Shown one piece after another: positions 1-9,442 of a stretch of DNA of 64,000 nt; the first letter of the stretch is position 1; each line of letters begins with the position of its first letter. The translations under genes and the position numbers were made by a program. The stretch comes from Beta vulgaris subsp. vulgaris (taxonomy: Eukaryota > Streptophyta > Magnoliopsida > Caryophyllales > Amaranthaceae), in contig NC_079207.1 in assembly GCF_026745355.1 (NCBI RefSeq), positions 34,102,844 to 34,166,843 of the forward strand, read 5' to 3'. The notes beneath the pieces are model-generated. The model made no database searches, was not told the origin of the DNA, and saw only the letters and a program-made list of their open reading frames with translations.

Positions 1-663
1 TCGATCCGTATGACGGTAATGAGTCATCGACACGTTGCCGGCTTCCGCAAGCTTCGAGAGGGTCTGAAGGAGAAGACGAGGCTGTGCGAGGAGCAGGCTA
101 AGGAGATCGAGGCACTGAGCAAGAAGCTCGAGGATGGGAAGGTAGCCTGGGCTGATGAGAAAGCCGCCCTCGAGAACAGGATCAAGGACCTAACGAGCCA
201 AAGAAACAGTGTCCAGCGTAAACGAGACGAGATAATCGAGGAATGAAAAACCTCAAAGTCTGGTCTTGAATTTGCGGCGGACATGGGTTTAGAGGCATCT
301 GAGGTGGCCGCTCGGGAGGCGGTAGATAGGCTCCAGGCTGCCTTTAGGAAGGTGTATCCTCAAGCCAGCTGGTCTCCGGTTGAGGCAGAGTACAACATCT
401 CTGTTGATGCGGCCTTTCACGAAGGCCATGAGGCCAGCCCTATGCTTGAGGCGGACGATGCCATTAATGCTGCCGAGGTTCTGTGTGAGGAGCCCCAACA
501 AGTCGGGGACCCTCAAACTTCTGCGAAGCCCGGGGTTCAGGAGGAGGTGGTTCCAGAGAGCTCGGATGACCAGGCGGCCTCGAACGAGGGCTCCTCTAAC
601 AGTGAGGAGGTCGAAGCGGTCTCCGAGACTTCTGAGACCGATTCCTCGAGCAACTCTAACTAG
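1..663 (+). pseudogene. antisense coiled-coil gene 1 of the Tat element, C-terminal part
   Basis: One plus-strand frame is open from the left edge to the TAG at 661-663, except for a single TGA at 244-246. The first 80 residues are a charged heptad-like coiled coil (Lys/Glu/Arg rich). After the stop comes a short alpha-helical block (AAREAVDRLQAAFRKVYP), then a Ser/Glu/Asp-rich acidic tail. It lies antisense to gag-pol, downstream of integrase, where Tat-lineage elements are known to carry an extra antisense ORF. The N-terminal part is outside the window. The lone stop could be a CGA-to-TGA deamination. Function is unknown; coiled-coil proteins of this kind have been labelled putative gypsy-type transposon proteins. 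Confidence 0.6.
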
Positions 664-1009
664 ACTTATGCGCTTTATTTTGCTTTTAGTCTCGCCCTGC
701 GAGGCACCTTAGGTTTATCTCTTTTGGTAGAAATGAATATTCATTTTTAGCTAAACCCTTGTGGTTTTTAGGATGTACTCCGCCCTTTTATGGAAATGAA
801 TGCTCATTTTTTGCTCATCTTTTGCTCCTTTTCTTGTGTTATTCGAAGTGGGATGTTACTCGATGCTTGAGGGTCCTCGTGGCTGAACGCCGGAGGTCGG
901 CAGCTAGTACGCACATGAGGCACATGCGTATTCCTTTTGGGCTTTGCCACGTGAGAGCCCATTAGAGGGAGATAATTAATGCTATTTTTGGGGACTTGCA
1001 GCCAAAATC
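664..1009 (+). other. intergenic stretch between the two antisense genes
   Basis: This holds the T-rich 3' flank of antisense gene 1 and the upstream region of gene 2. I see two short related phrases, gaatattcattttta and gaatgctcatttttt, about 70 bases apart, and no convincing coding frame. It probably contains the polyadenylation region of gene 1 and upstream promoter elements of gene 2. Confidence 0.4.
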
Positions 1010-1112
1010 GCCTATAAGTACGGACAATTAGTCCCAATGGGTTTCACAATCCCATTCTCCCTTCTCTCTCTCTAAGATTTATTCGCCCTTCCCTTCTAAC
1101 CTTTGTCTTAAG
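1010..1112 (+). promoter_or_regulatory. TATA box and CT-rich leader of antisense gene 2
   Basis: A TATA-like box, cgcctataagtacgg, is centred at 1015. A C/T-rich leader (tctcccttctctctctct) follows, and the first ATG is at 1113. A TATA box with a short pyrimidine-rich leader is typical of plant RNA polymerase II promoters. The element's own LTR carries a similar box in the opposite direction (near 9240). Activity is inferred, not shown. Confidence 0.55.
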
Positions 1113-2243
1113 ATGTCTTCACCTATGATAACAGCTGAGGCACTTCGGGCAGCTAAACGTCGAAGGCTGGCGAAGGCTGGCCTTGGTTCCTCCTCCATCT
1201 CGGGGACAGCCACGGGATCTTCCGTGGTGAAAAAGGAAGCGGACCCATCCTTCGAGGGAGGGAAACAGCTACCATCTCTGTCGGCTCCTAAGACGGAGCT
1301 GATAGAAAGCAAAGTCGAGGAACCTGCCTCGACCAAGCCTAAGGACCTTCCTGCCCCTTCTGCTCCAGCCCCCTCGAGTGCGGCCGTAGTCGTGGCGTCC
1401 TCGAAGAGGAAGCCCTTTCTCGAGGAAGCTATGAGATTACCTTTCTCTGCCCTCTCGAGGGCTGAGATGGCTGCCCGCTTCGACAAGGCCTCGGAGCATT
1501 TGGTGACGGAGCTGGACGAGAGGGCGTGCCTGTCGCCCGGCGGACAAGAAGTCGAAGCTGTCAAGGCAACCTTAACCGAGGTATGATGATCTCTTTTGCC
1601 AACCCTTTTGCTTCTTCTAATTTTGACATTCTCTTTTGTTTTTATTCTTACTTCTTTTCTCGACCTTTGTCAGCTGTCGATTAGGGTGTTATCCTTGGCA
1701 CGGAGGTCTACCCCTGGGACGGCTTCGGGGGAGATGTCCTGGGACGAGAGGCATACTCTCGTCAATCGGCTGCGCTTGTCTGAGATGCAGCTCTCCGAGG
1801 CTCGAGAGTCAATGGCCAATTCTCTGAAGGCCTTCGAGGAGAAGAAGGCTGAGCTGGAGCAGGCCCGCGACATCGCCCATAAGCAAAGGGACTCCGCCAG
1901 CAAGAGGCAGAGGGCCGCGGCCAAGGATTGCAAGAGGGCCGAGGAGAAGATCGAGAGAATTCGAAAGAGCGCCGAAGAGGCCATTGCCAAGGATCGAGAG
2001 TGCCGGGAGGCCATTGTCCTTGACTGGAAGGAGTCTGAGGAGGGAAGGACCTTCCTCGAGGATGATTCCCTGCAGGCTTCCGAGATTGGCCAGACCGAAG
2101 CGCTCCGCAAGGTCCGGTTGGTTCTCGAGAAGCTTGCCCCCAGCCTTCCTTTGAGTGAGGTCGAGGAGGGTGTCAAGGCGCTCTCCCAGGAACAAGGGCC
2201 GGTCGAGGAACAAGCTCCCCATCTGGCTAATCTCGAGGGATGA
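1113..2243 (+). CDS. antisense coiled-coil gene 2 of the Tat element, two exons
   Basis: Exon 1 is 1113-1580 and exon 2 is 1674-2243, giving about 345 residues. The 93 bp intron (1581-1673) begins GAG|GTATGA, has a T-rich tract and ends TTTGTCAG, and the phase is preserved exactly. The start was chosen because it is the first ATG after the TATA box and leader. Residues 10-20 hold a basic KRRR patch that could be a nuclear localisation signal. A Ser/Pro/Ala-rich segment follows, then an LPFSALSRAEM block, and most of exon 2 is a long Glu/Lys/Arg coiled coil. Near the C-terminus RLVLEKLAPSLPLSEVEEGV resembles the end of antisense gene 1, so the two may be related. There is no internal stop, in contrast to the gag-pol on the other strand. 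Function is unknown. Confidence 0.65.
1581..1673 (+). other. predicted spliceosomal intron in antisense gene 2
   Basis: The donor is GAG|GTATGATG and the acceptor is CTTTGTCAG|CTG. The interior is T-rich, and unspliced reading would stop at the TGA at 1584-1586. Removing 93 bases joins two open frames in the same phase. Confidence 0.6.
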
Positions 2244-2516
2244 GCCGTGGCCTACTCCGAGCCTTCCTCCTTTTTCTCTTCCTTCTCCCCTGGCTTTTCT
2301 TTTCTTTATGTCTCCTACTAGGGTTAACATTGTACCCTTAGGCTTTCTTGTTTGATCTAGGTTTTTCTTTGGGCTTGTATTGTAATGCCTTCGATGGCTT
2401 GTACTATGATTAATGGAATAATACTTCTGCTTTTCTTATTGGTTTGCCCTTCGAGTTTTTACTTGCTTTTTCTAAAATTCTTTGATGCTTGCACTTTGAT
2501 CGACTTTGTAGACCTT
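2244..2516 (+). other. 3' flank of antisense gene 2
   Basis: The stretch is T-rich, with a plant-like near-upstream element (tgattaatggaataatac at about 2408-2425) that could direct polyadenylation of antisense gene 2. No coding frame is convincing here. Confidence 0.35.
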
Positions 2517-2519
2517 ACT

Positions 2520-3165
2520 CGAGGTTGCTCAGGGGTCAATGAGCCCCAGGCAACTTCGAGAATACTAGAGACTTCGATCGAGGTTGCTTCAAGGGCCAAT
2601 GAGCCCAAGGCAACTCGAGAATAATAGAGACTTCGATCGAGGTTGCTTCAAGGGCCAATGAGTCCAAGGCAACTCGAGAATACTAGAGACTTCGATCGAG
2701 GTTGCTTCAAGGGCCAATGATCCCAAGGCAACTCGAGAATACTAGAGACTTTGATCCAGGTTTCTCTAAGGGCCAATGAGCCCAAGGCAACTCGAGAATA
2801 ATAGAGACTTCGATCGAGGTTGCTTCAAGGGCCAATGAGCCCAAGGCACCTCGAGAATATTAGGGACTTCGATCGAGGTTGCTCTAAGGGCCAATGAGCC
2901 CAAGGCAACTCGAGAATAATAGAGACTTCGATCGAGGTTGCTTCAAGGGCCAATGAGCCCAAGGCAACTCGAGAATATTAGGGACTTCGATCGAGATTGC
3001 TCTAAGGGCCAATGAGCCCGAGGCAACTCGAGAATAATAGAGACTTCGATCGGGGTTGATTCAAGGGCCAATGAGCCCAAGGCAACTCGAGAATATTAGG
3101 GACTTCGATCGAGATTGCTCTAAGGGCCAATGAGCCTAAGGAAACTCGAGAAGTTCTAGCGCTTG
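2520..3165. repeat. 59-60 bp minisatellite, about 11 copies
   Basis: A unit starting gaggttgcttcaagggccaa and ending agagacttcgatc recurs head to tail about 11 times with scattered substitutions. Adjacent units alternate between aataatagagac and aatattagggac endings, which suggests expansion of a two-unit block. It lies between the integrase end and the antisense genes, in the 3' non-coding part of the Tat element. Confidence 0.9.
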
Positions 3166-3345
3166 TATTTGGGTCAAGTTTTGCTTCAAAAGGTAACTTT
3201 GTTATTGATGACACCTAAAAATAGGCAATTTTACATCGGCACGTTTCAGTACCTTACAAAATAACTGGGACACATGTTTCAGTGTCTTACAAGATAATCA
3301 GAAGTGCCTATGCGATATGCCCCCACACTCGAGGGACAAACCAAT

Positions 3346-4548
3346 TTAAACATAGAATTTTCGGAGATTGTCTGCGTTCCATGGTCGAGGTAGTGGACGT
3401 CCCTCTTGGTCTTCGAGTCGGTAGGTGCCAAGGCGGACTATCGAGGTCACACGGTATGGTCCTTCCCAGTTGGGTTGCAATTTTCCCAGACTAGGTTGTC
3501 GCCCCGTGGACTCAAATTTTCGGAGCACCCAGTCATTTACTTGAAAAGGTCGCTTCTTGACGCGACGGTTGAATAATCGGGTGAGCTTGAGTTTGTAGGA
3601 GATTGCCCGGAGGAGGGCCGTCCCGCGGGTTTCAGGGAGAAGGTCGAGGGAAAGCCTCTTTCGCTCATCATTGCTTTCCTGGTCATAGAATGTGATACGA
3701 GGTGAGGGGATGCCCATCTCGACAGGTAGAACGGCCTCGCTGCCGTAAACCAGGTTGAAGGGTGAGTGGCCGGTTGCTTCTCGAATGGTGGTCCGGCTAG
3801 ACAAGAGTATCCCCGGGAGGTCATCAATCCATGAACCTTTTCCTCCTTCGAGCATCGTTTTGAGCCCCTTCAGGACCACTTTATTGGCCGCCTCGGCTTG
3901 CCCATTAGTCTGTGGTCGACTAACGGCGGAGAATCTGGTCTCAATCCCAAACTTTGAACAATAGTCGCGTGTAGGACCGCTATTGAATTGGCGGCCGTTG
4001 TCCGATATGAGTACTTGGGGGACTCCGAACCGTGTGATTAAGTGCTACCAGATGAATTGTTGAACTTGCTTGTCAATGATCGAGGCCAGAGGCGCTGCCT
4101 CGACCCATTTTGTGAAGTAATCAACAGCGACCAGTAAGAACCTTCGCTGGCCAGACGCGGGTGGAAATGGCCCTAGGAGATCCATGCCCCACATATCGAA
4201 GGGCAATGGGGCTTGAATAGTGGTAAGGGTGCTTGCAGCTTGATGGGGTAGGTTAGCGTGCATCTGGCACTCTTTGCATTTCCTGACCATGGCCGAGGCG
4301 TCTTCCCTCATGGTGGGCCAGTAGTACCCTGCTCGTAGTGCTTTCGCGGTGATGGTCCGTGCCCCTTGATGGCTCCCACACGATCCTCTATGTGTCTCTC
4401 GAAGGACATAGTCCCCCTCTCCGGGGGTGAGACAACGGAGAAGTGGGTGAGTGAACGACTTCTTGTACAACTGTCCTTCGTGATATACGAACCATCTTGC
4501 TCGTCGGTATGCGCTCGGCCTCGAGCTCACTGTCAGGAAGATTACCAT
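3346..4548 (-). pseudogene. Tat element integrase
   Basis: The integrase inserts the cDNA copy into host DNA. The N-terminal zinc-binding region is visible as paired His residues in the THRGSCGSHQGA stretch and CKECQMH about 40 residues later. The catalytic core has GMDLLGP, then ISDNGRQF, then TNGQAEAANK, giving the D, D and E positions. The C-terminal part ends with a GPYRV block and LRKFYV. One in-frame TAG at 4045-4047 cuts the core between the first and second Asp, which suggests a CAG-to-TAG deamination. Apart from that stop the frame is open to 3346. Confidence 0.85.
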
Positions 4549-5050
4549 CTCGAATAAAAGCTATGATTGTCCATCCAAGTGGGGCTTCTATCGAGGGTAT
4601 TCACTGCCTTGTTGATACTAGGAGCCCTCTGAACTTCCCACATTCTAGGCCGAGGTGAGAGGTCCTCTGCTGAACTGGCTAGTCTTAACAAGGCATCTGC
4701 TTGCTGATTTTCCGATCGTGGGATGTGAGTTATTGAGAAGTGAGATAAGTTGGTGATCTCCTCTTTTACTTTCCGTAGGTACATACGCATGCTGTCCTCC
4801 TTTGCCTCGAACTCCCCTATCACCTGTCCTACGATTAATTGAGAGTCGGAGTGGGTTTTGAGTTCTTGAGCGCCGGCCGCCTTGCATAACTGTATGCCCA
4901 AGAGTAGTGCTTCGTACTCGGCCTCATTGTTCGAAGCAGTGAAGTCGAATTTGACGGCGTACTCAGTCCTATTGGACTGCGGGTCAAGGATCAGGAGTCC
5001 AGCCCCGCATCCTACCTTCGATGAAGACCCATCGACAAAGAGATTCCAAG
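4542..5050 (-). pseudogene. second (cellular/archaeal-type) RNase H of the Tat element
   Basis: Reading from about 5040 the motifs are FVDGSS, then NNEAEYEALLLG, then THSDSQL and finally ENQQADALLRLA. These supply the four acidic residues of an RNase H fold that differs from the retroviral type just upstream. An additional RNase H of this kind is established for the Tat lineage and is the main reason for the lineage call. The domain itself looks open. The join to the first RNase H is frameshifted near 5060-5100. Confidence 0.8.
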
Positions 5051-5058
5051 ATCCCTCT

Positions 5059-5774
5059 TCAACGGCCTCTGGTCGGGAAGTACATTCGCGATAAAGTCGG
5101 CGAGGGCCTGGGCTTTGATGGCGCGCCGGGGCTCGAATTCGATACCATAGTCAGATATCTGGGTAACCCATCCGTAATTCTGCTCGACTGATTCTTCCCT
5201 TCCATTACCTTTCGCATGGGCTGGCTTGTAAGCACTCTGATAGGGTGAGCTTGGAAATAGGGTTTGAGCTTTCGAGTGGCTAAGACTAGAGCGAAGATCA
5301 TTTTTTCGATTGGGGGATACTTCGATTCAGCGCCTCGAAAGGCGTGACTCACGAAGTACACCGGATGCTGAGCTTTCTCTCGTTCGGCTACGAGAACCGC
5401 ACTCACAGCATGGTCCGATACTGCGAGATAGACGAAAAGTGTCTCTCCTGGTAAAGGTGAAACCAATTTGGGAAGGCTTGCGAGATGACTCTTGAGTTGT
5501 TGGAATGCTTCTTTGCTGAATCACCCCATTCGAATGTTGATTGTTTTAGGGCTTGAAAAAAGTGGAGGCTTTTATCGGCTGACCGAGAGAGAAAACGCCC
5601 TAAGGCCGCCATGCAGCCGGTTAGGCGCTGGACTTCCTTGACAGTTCGAGGGCTTTTCATTTCAATGATGGCCTGAATTTTATCGGGATTAGCCTCGATC
5701 CCCCGTTCGTCGACGAGGAAACCCAGGCATTTCCCCTCTTTACGCCGAAGACACATTTCTTCGGATTTAATCAT
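5059..5774 (-). pseudogene. Tat element connection and first RNase H domain
   Basis: The region after the RT palm contains GFLVDERGIEANPDKIQAI and LTGCMAALGRFLSRS. The retroviral-type RNase H follows with FVYLAVSDHAVSAVLV, HPVYFVSHAFRGAE and KMIFALVLATRKLKPYFQ. It degrades the RNA strand after reverse transcription. At least two frame changes occur, near 5440-5500 and 5060-5150. It joins RT on the right and the second RNase H on the left. Confidence 0.8.
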
Positions 5775-5799
5775 GTTGTGGCGCGGAGGGTTGCGAGCG

Positions 5800-6509
5800 T
5801 TTCTCTTAGGTCAGAACGTGATCCTCTTCTTTCCTACTTTTCACAATCATATCGTCGACATAAACTTCGACTTACGACCGATCTGTTTTCGAACATCTGT
5901 TTACAAAGCGCTGATAGGTGGCTCCTGCATTCTTGAGGCCGAAAGGCATGACTCTATAGCAATAGACCCCGAGCTCTGTATGTGAAGGCAGTATGGACTT
6001 GGTCTTCTTCAGCCATGGGAATCTGGTGATACCCGCATTGGCATCCATGAAGCTGAATAATGCATGACCGGCTGTCGAATCGACGAGCCTGTCGATCTTA
6101 GGAAGGGGAAAGTCGTCTTTCGGACAGGCCTTGTTCAGGTCGTGAAATCGACACACATCCTCCATGCTCCAGTTTGCTTACGGACTAAGACCACGTTGGC
6201 CAGCCACTCAGTATACTGGCATTCTCGAATGAATCCCGCAGCCAACAATTTCTGCACCTCCTCGGAGGCTGCTGCACTCCTCTCGGCTCCCTGGTGCCTG
6301 AGCTTCTGCTTGACTGGCCGATGCCCCTCCCGAATATTGAGTCGATGGACCATGAGCTTAGGATCAATGCCAGGCATCTCATCGACGGAATAAGCAAAGA
6401 CGTCCTGAAATTCCTTTATGACCTCCAGGATTTGGACCTTGGTCTCCTCGGGGACCTGCTTCCCTATTCGAACCGTGCGACCCGCTTCTATCAATGCATA
6501 CTTCTTCAT
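5800..6509 (-). pseudogene. Tat element reverse transcriptase
   Basis: The RT fingers and palm read VFAYSVDEMPGIDP, then EVQKLLAAGFIREC, WRMCVDF, LNKACPKDDFPLPKID and MPFGLKNAGATYQR. The catalytic YVDD is encoded near 5838-5860, in a frame different from the preceding block. Frameshifts fall near 6140-6170 and 5870. The usual FMDAYSGYNQ palm motif is degraded to FMDANAG. This copy cannot make a continuous RT. Confidence 0.85.
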
Positions 6510-6638
6510 CTCGATCTGGGGCGTGGTTGCTCATACCGCTTTGGATTATCAGCCACATAGAGTATCATGACAGGGAGGGGCTCTTCTGGCTCGGGGCTCT
6601 TCCTCTTTTGAGTGGGTCCCTCCGTATTACACTTCAGG

Positions 6639-7143
6639 CTATTGACGTAGCACTCGCGAGCAGATTTCTGATCGCCGAATAGTTGAGCGACCTTTCCGTC
6701 GTCCCCTTCGAATGCAAAAGCAATTGATACGTTGAGATGGCAGCTTTACTTTGTTGAGAGTGGGTCGTCCAATGATCACATTATAGGGAAGGCTGGTGTC
6801 GACTACGAGGTAATCGACAATGACATTTCGACCTGCCTTCTTTTCCCCCATCCGTGTCGGTAGCTTGACCGAGCCTAGTGGGTGAACTGACTGTCCTCCA
6901 AAACCTACCAGCGGCTGGTCGATGGGAGTAAGATCTTTTTCTTCATATTTCAGTTTCCTCAAACAATCCATAGTGATTATATCCGCTTCCACTGTCAATC
7001 AAAACGCGGCCCACACGAAGGTTGGCAATCTTCATCTCGACAACCAGAGGGTCGTCATGCGGAGTTTGTATAGGCCAGTGACTGTCTTTGAAGGTCATGG
7101 TCGGGCATGTGGCAGAAGAGTTTACATCACTTCCATGTTTCAA
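6639..7143 (-). pseudogene. Tat element aspartic protease
   Basis: The active-site motif is visible as VLIDSGSGYN near 7000. A frame change follows, then ADIITMDCLRKL, a LVGFGG block and the closing VIIGRPTLNK motif, all typical of the retropepsin-like domain of Ty3/gypsy elements. It would release gag and pol products from the polyprotein. The frame is broken just after the DSG triplet. Confidence 0.75.
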
Positions 7144-7299
7144 GGTGTAGAGGTGTTTCTTACGAGAGCGGCTGGTTAAGCCCCCGAAGCAAATCCACCT
7201 GCGATGACATTGACATATCCTGCGTTTCGTGCTTCGAGTCTGTTTTTCCGGACGGGGCTCGACTTTGTTTTCCTTGGATCTTTTAGATACCGATTCAGC

Positions 7300-8983
7300 T
7301 TTCCTCGTCAGCCAATTTGTCCAAGGCTCTTTTGAGCTCTCGACACTCTCCGTGGTGTGGCCACAGTCATGATGGAATTCACACTAGAGTTTCTTGTCTC
7401 GCTTATTGACTGATGTTCGAATTGGATGAGGCTTTGGCAAGGGGTATTTTCCTTTGATGTCTAGGTAGATTTCTCTTTGGTTCAGGTTGTATCGAAGGTC
7501 GTTCCAATGACTTTCCAACCGAGGCTTCTTGTCTTTCTCTTTTCGAGGACATCCTGGGATTGTCTCTGGAGTGTATTCGTGTTTTCTTTTCCCGGAGCTG
7601 GGCTCCTCATGGGTTTTGCAGATATCGGAGGATTGTATAAATTTAGGCCAGGTTCATGGCTTCTGAGAATGAAGAGGCTTCACTCTCGGCCAGCTTCAGT
7701 TTGAACCTACTCGAAGGGTATAGCCCAGACATGAGAGCGGTGAATGCCACGCTATCCTGTAGGTCGGACACCTTGAGAGACTCTGCGTTGAACCTCTTGA
7801 TGTAATCTGCCAAGTCTTCCTCCCTCCGTTGTCTGATTGACATGAGATGAATGCTGGTTTTCCGATGCCTCATTCCTGCGATGAAGTTCTGTTTGAACGC
7901 TGTTTCGAGGGCGGTGAAGCTCGATATACTCCTGTAAGGCAACTCGGTGAACCATGTTAGAGCCAGGCCTTTCAGGGTGGTGGGGAAGAATTTGCACCAT
8001 GCGGCCTCACTGCTGGTCTGGACGCTCATTTGCGCTTTGAAGGCGGCTAGGTGGTCGATGGGATCAGTTGTCCCGTTATAATGGTCGATCGGGGGGACCT
8101 TAACCTTTCGAGGGGTAAATGCTCTCATAATATTCTCGTTGAATGGCGTGGTGAATCCAAGATTCCCCATTCGAATACTTGATTCATGACTGGACTCGGA
8201 GCTCGACGACCGCTGCCTATGGCCCCATCGGTGCCGAGGCTCTTTCTCTTGCCGAGGCTCTTCTTGTCCCTGAGGCTCCTTTCCCTGTTTCTCCTGCTCT
8301 CGAGGTTCTTTCTCTCGAGGTTCCCTCTCTCGAGGTTCCGTCTATTCCCGGTTAGGGCTGGGGTTGACGTCCTTTGCCTTTGACTGGGCCCTTCTTTCAT
8401 TTAGGACTTCCCTGGCGTCGCAATTATCGTTCCTCCTGTAACGTTCATTGATGACATGTCGGGCATCCCCTTTTCCGGGGGCGGCCTGGGCTGCCCGTCG
8501 AGACACCCGTGATGAACCTGGGGGGTCGAGGGCAATGAACTGTGGCTGGTCTTGGTTATCCGCTTGATGACGACCTACAGTTGGGCGAGGCCGTGGAGGT
8601 GGAGGGGCCCTGTTCGAAGTTCCTTCCCCTCCCACTTGGAAATTTAGCATTAGAGCTCGGAGGCCACGTTCGAAGTTGTCGCTGAGACGATCAACTAGTT
8701 GCTGAAGGTCCTGTTGGGTGACCGGGTGAGGAGTGGTATGCTCGAGGAGTTGAGGACCCCCTGGGGTTGGAGCAGTCCTCTCTCGAGGTATCCTGAGATT
8801 CACAGCACTCGCCGCTTCTCGAGGATTGATTTCCTCGAGGACATGCTGATTACGGGCCGAAAGCATGGGAGCTAGACGAGGGTCTCCGGCCGTCTCGTCA
8901 GCCACCTCGGGGGATGGCGCTCTCGAGCGGTTGGAGGGAGCGGGAGCCCTTTGCCTCCTTTGGTTTCTCCGAGTGATGGCCAT
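7300..8983 (-). pseudogene. Tat element gag
   Basis: Gag starts with an ATG at 8983, 17 bases after the PBS. It has a basic Arg/Pro N-terminus, a Glu/Arg-rich repetitive linker (about 8170-8400), the capsid-like retrotrans_gag block (WFTELPYRSISSF, then FIAGMRHRK and EEDLADYIKRFN) and a zinc-binding CEFHHDCGHTTE motif near 7360-7390. The reading frame changes near 8350, 8150 and 7640 and again inside the zinc motif. It would form the nucleocapsid particle. Frame changes in the CTCGAG-rich linker may reflect repeat slippage. Confidence 0.75.
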
Positions 8984-8999
8984 GACTTTTAGTTCGACT

Positions 9000-9017
9000 T
9001 CCCCACAGACGGCGCCA
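9000..9017 (-). other. primer binding site of the Tat element
   Basis: The minus strand reads TGGCGCCGTCTGTGGGGA three bases after the LTR end. It agrees in its first nine and last five bases with the complement of plant tRNA-Asp 3' ends (TGGCGCCGTTGCCGGGGA, from general knowledge), so tRNA-Asp is the likely primer. Confidence 0.65.
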
Positions 9018-9020
9018 ACC

Positions 9021-9442
9021 TGTTTCGGGTAAAAACTTGTATTAAGTGGGAATGATCGAGATTAAGGTTGATGAAGGCCTGTCTGCTCGGAGACCTGCAC
9101 AAAGCGAAGGTTAGACTACCCCGGGGGTGGATCCGGGATCGCCCCTCCGACGATCAAGTCAGAAAGTGTATTGATTAATGGTTGCCAAGTGTGCTGTCTA
9201 GGATTGCGTACCTCAATAAATGGGGATCTGCCCGGCATTTATAGGCGTTGAAAAGTGTGAGGAAATTCCATGCCATGTAGGCACGGAATTTAAGGCATGT
9301 GGGCCCCACTGGGAGGCTTCCACGCTGGAGGGGAGGATTTAGTCCTGATCATCGGAGGCCCAGGTTTGGGCCCAAACACCAGCATAACTAAGAGTCTTTG
9401 TCATCCAGCTCTGAGCCTTTTTAGTGATTTTTTCCACTAACA
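9021..9442 (-). repeat. 5' LTR of the Tat element
   Basis: On the minus strand it begins TGTTAGTGGAAAAAATC and ends ACCCGAAACA, so it has TG...CA ends and is 422 bp. A TATA box (cctataaatgccgg) is at about 9236-9247 and would drive gag-pol. The partner LTR is outside the window, so identity between the two cannot be checked. Confidence 0.75.

Larger units (their letters stand above)
1..9442 (-). mobile_element. Ty3/gypsy Tat-type retrotransposon, 5' part to left window edge
   Basis: Read on the minus strand the order is LTR (9442-9021), PBS, gag, protease, RT, RNase H, a second RNase H, integrase, minisatellite, then a region with two opposite-strand genes. Order PR-RT-RH-IN defines Ty3/gypsy. 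The second, cellular-type RNase H and the antisense ORFs in the 3' region are known traits of the plant Tat lineage. The 3' LTR and one target-site copy lie beyond base 1, so the total length is unknown. The coding part is visibly GC-richer than the DNA to its right and carries frameshifts and stops in every polyprotein domain, so this copy is not autonomous. Confidence 0.88.

Noticed and set aside
289..2330. Minus-strand frames opposite the two antisense coiled-coil genes
   Set aside because: They mirror the plus-strand coding sequence (Leu/Ser-rich reverse reading of a Glu/Lys coiled coil). The plus strand has the promoter, intron and coherent heptads.
2520..3165. CRISPR-like repeat array
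   Set aside because: Units are contiguous with no unique spacers, so this is a minisatellite in a plant retrotransposon.
3002..3214. 70-codon minus-strand frame with GLIGPL-like repeats
   Set aside because: It is the translation of the 59-60 bp minisatellite.
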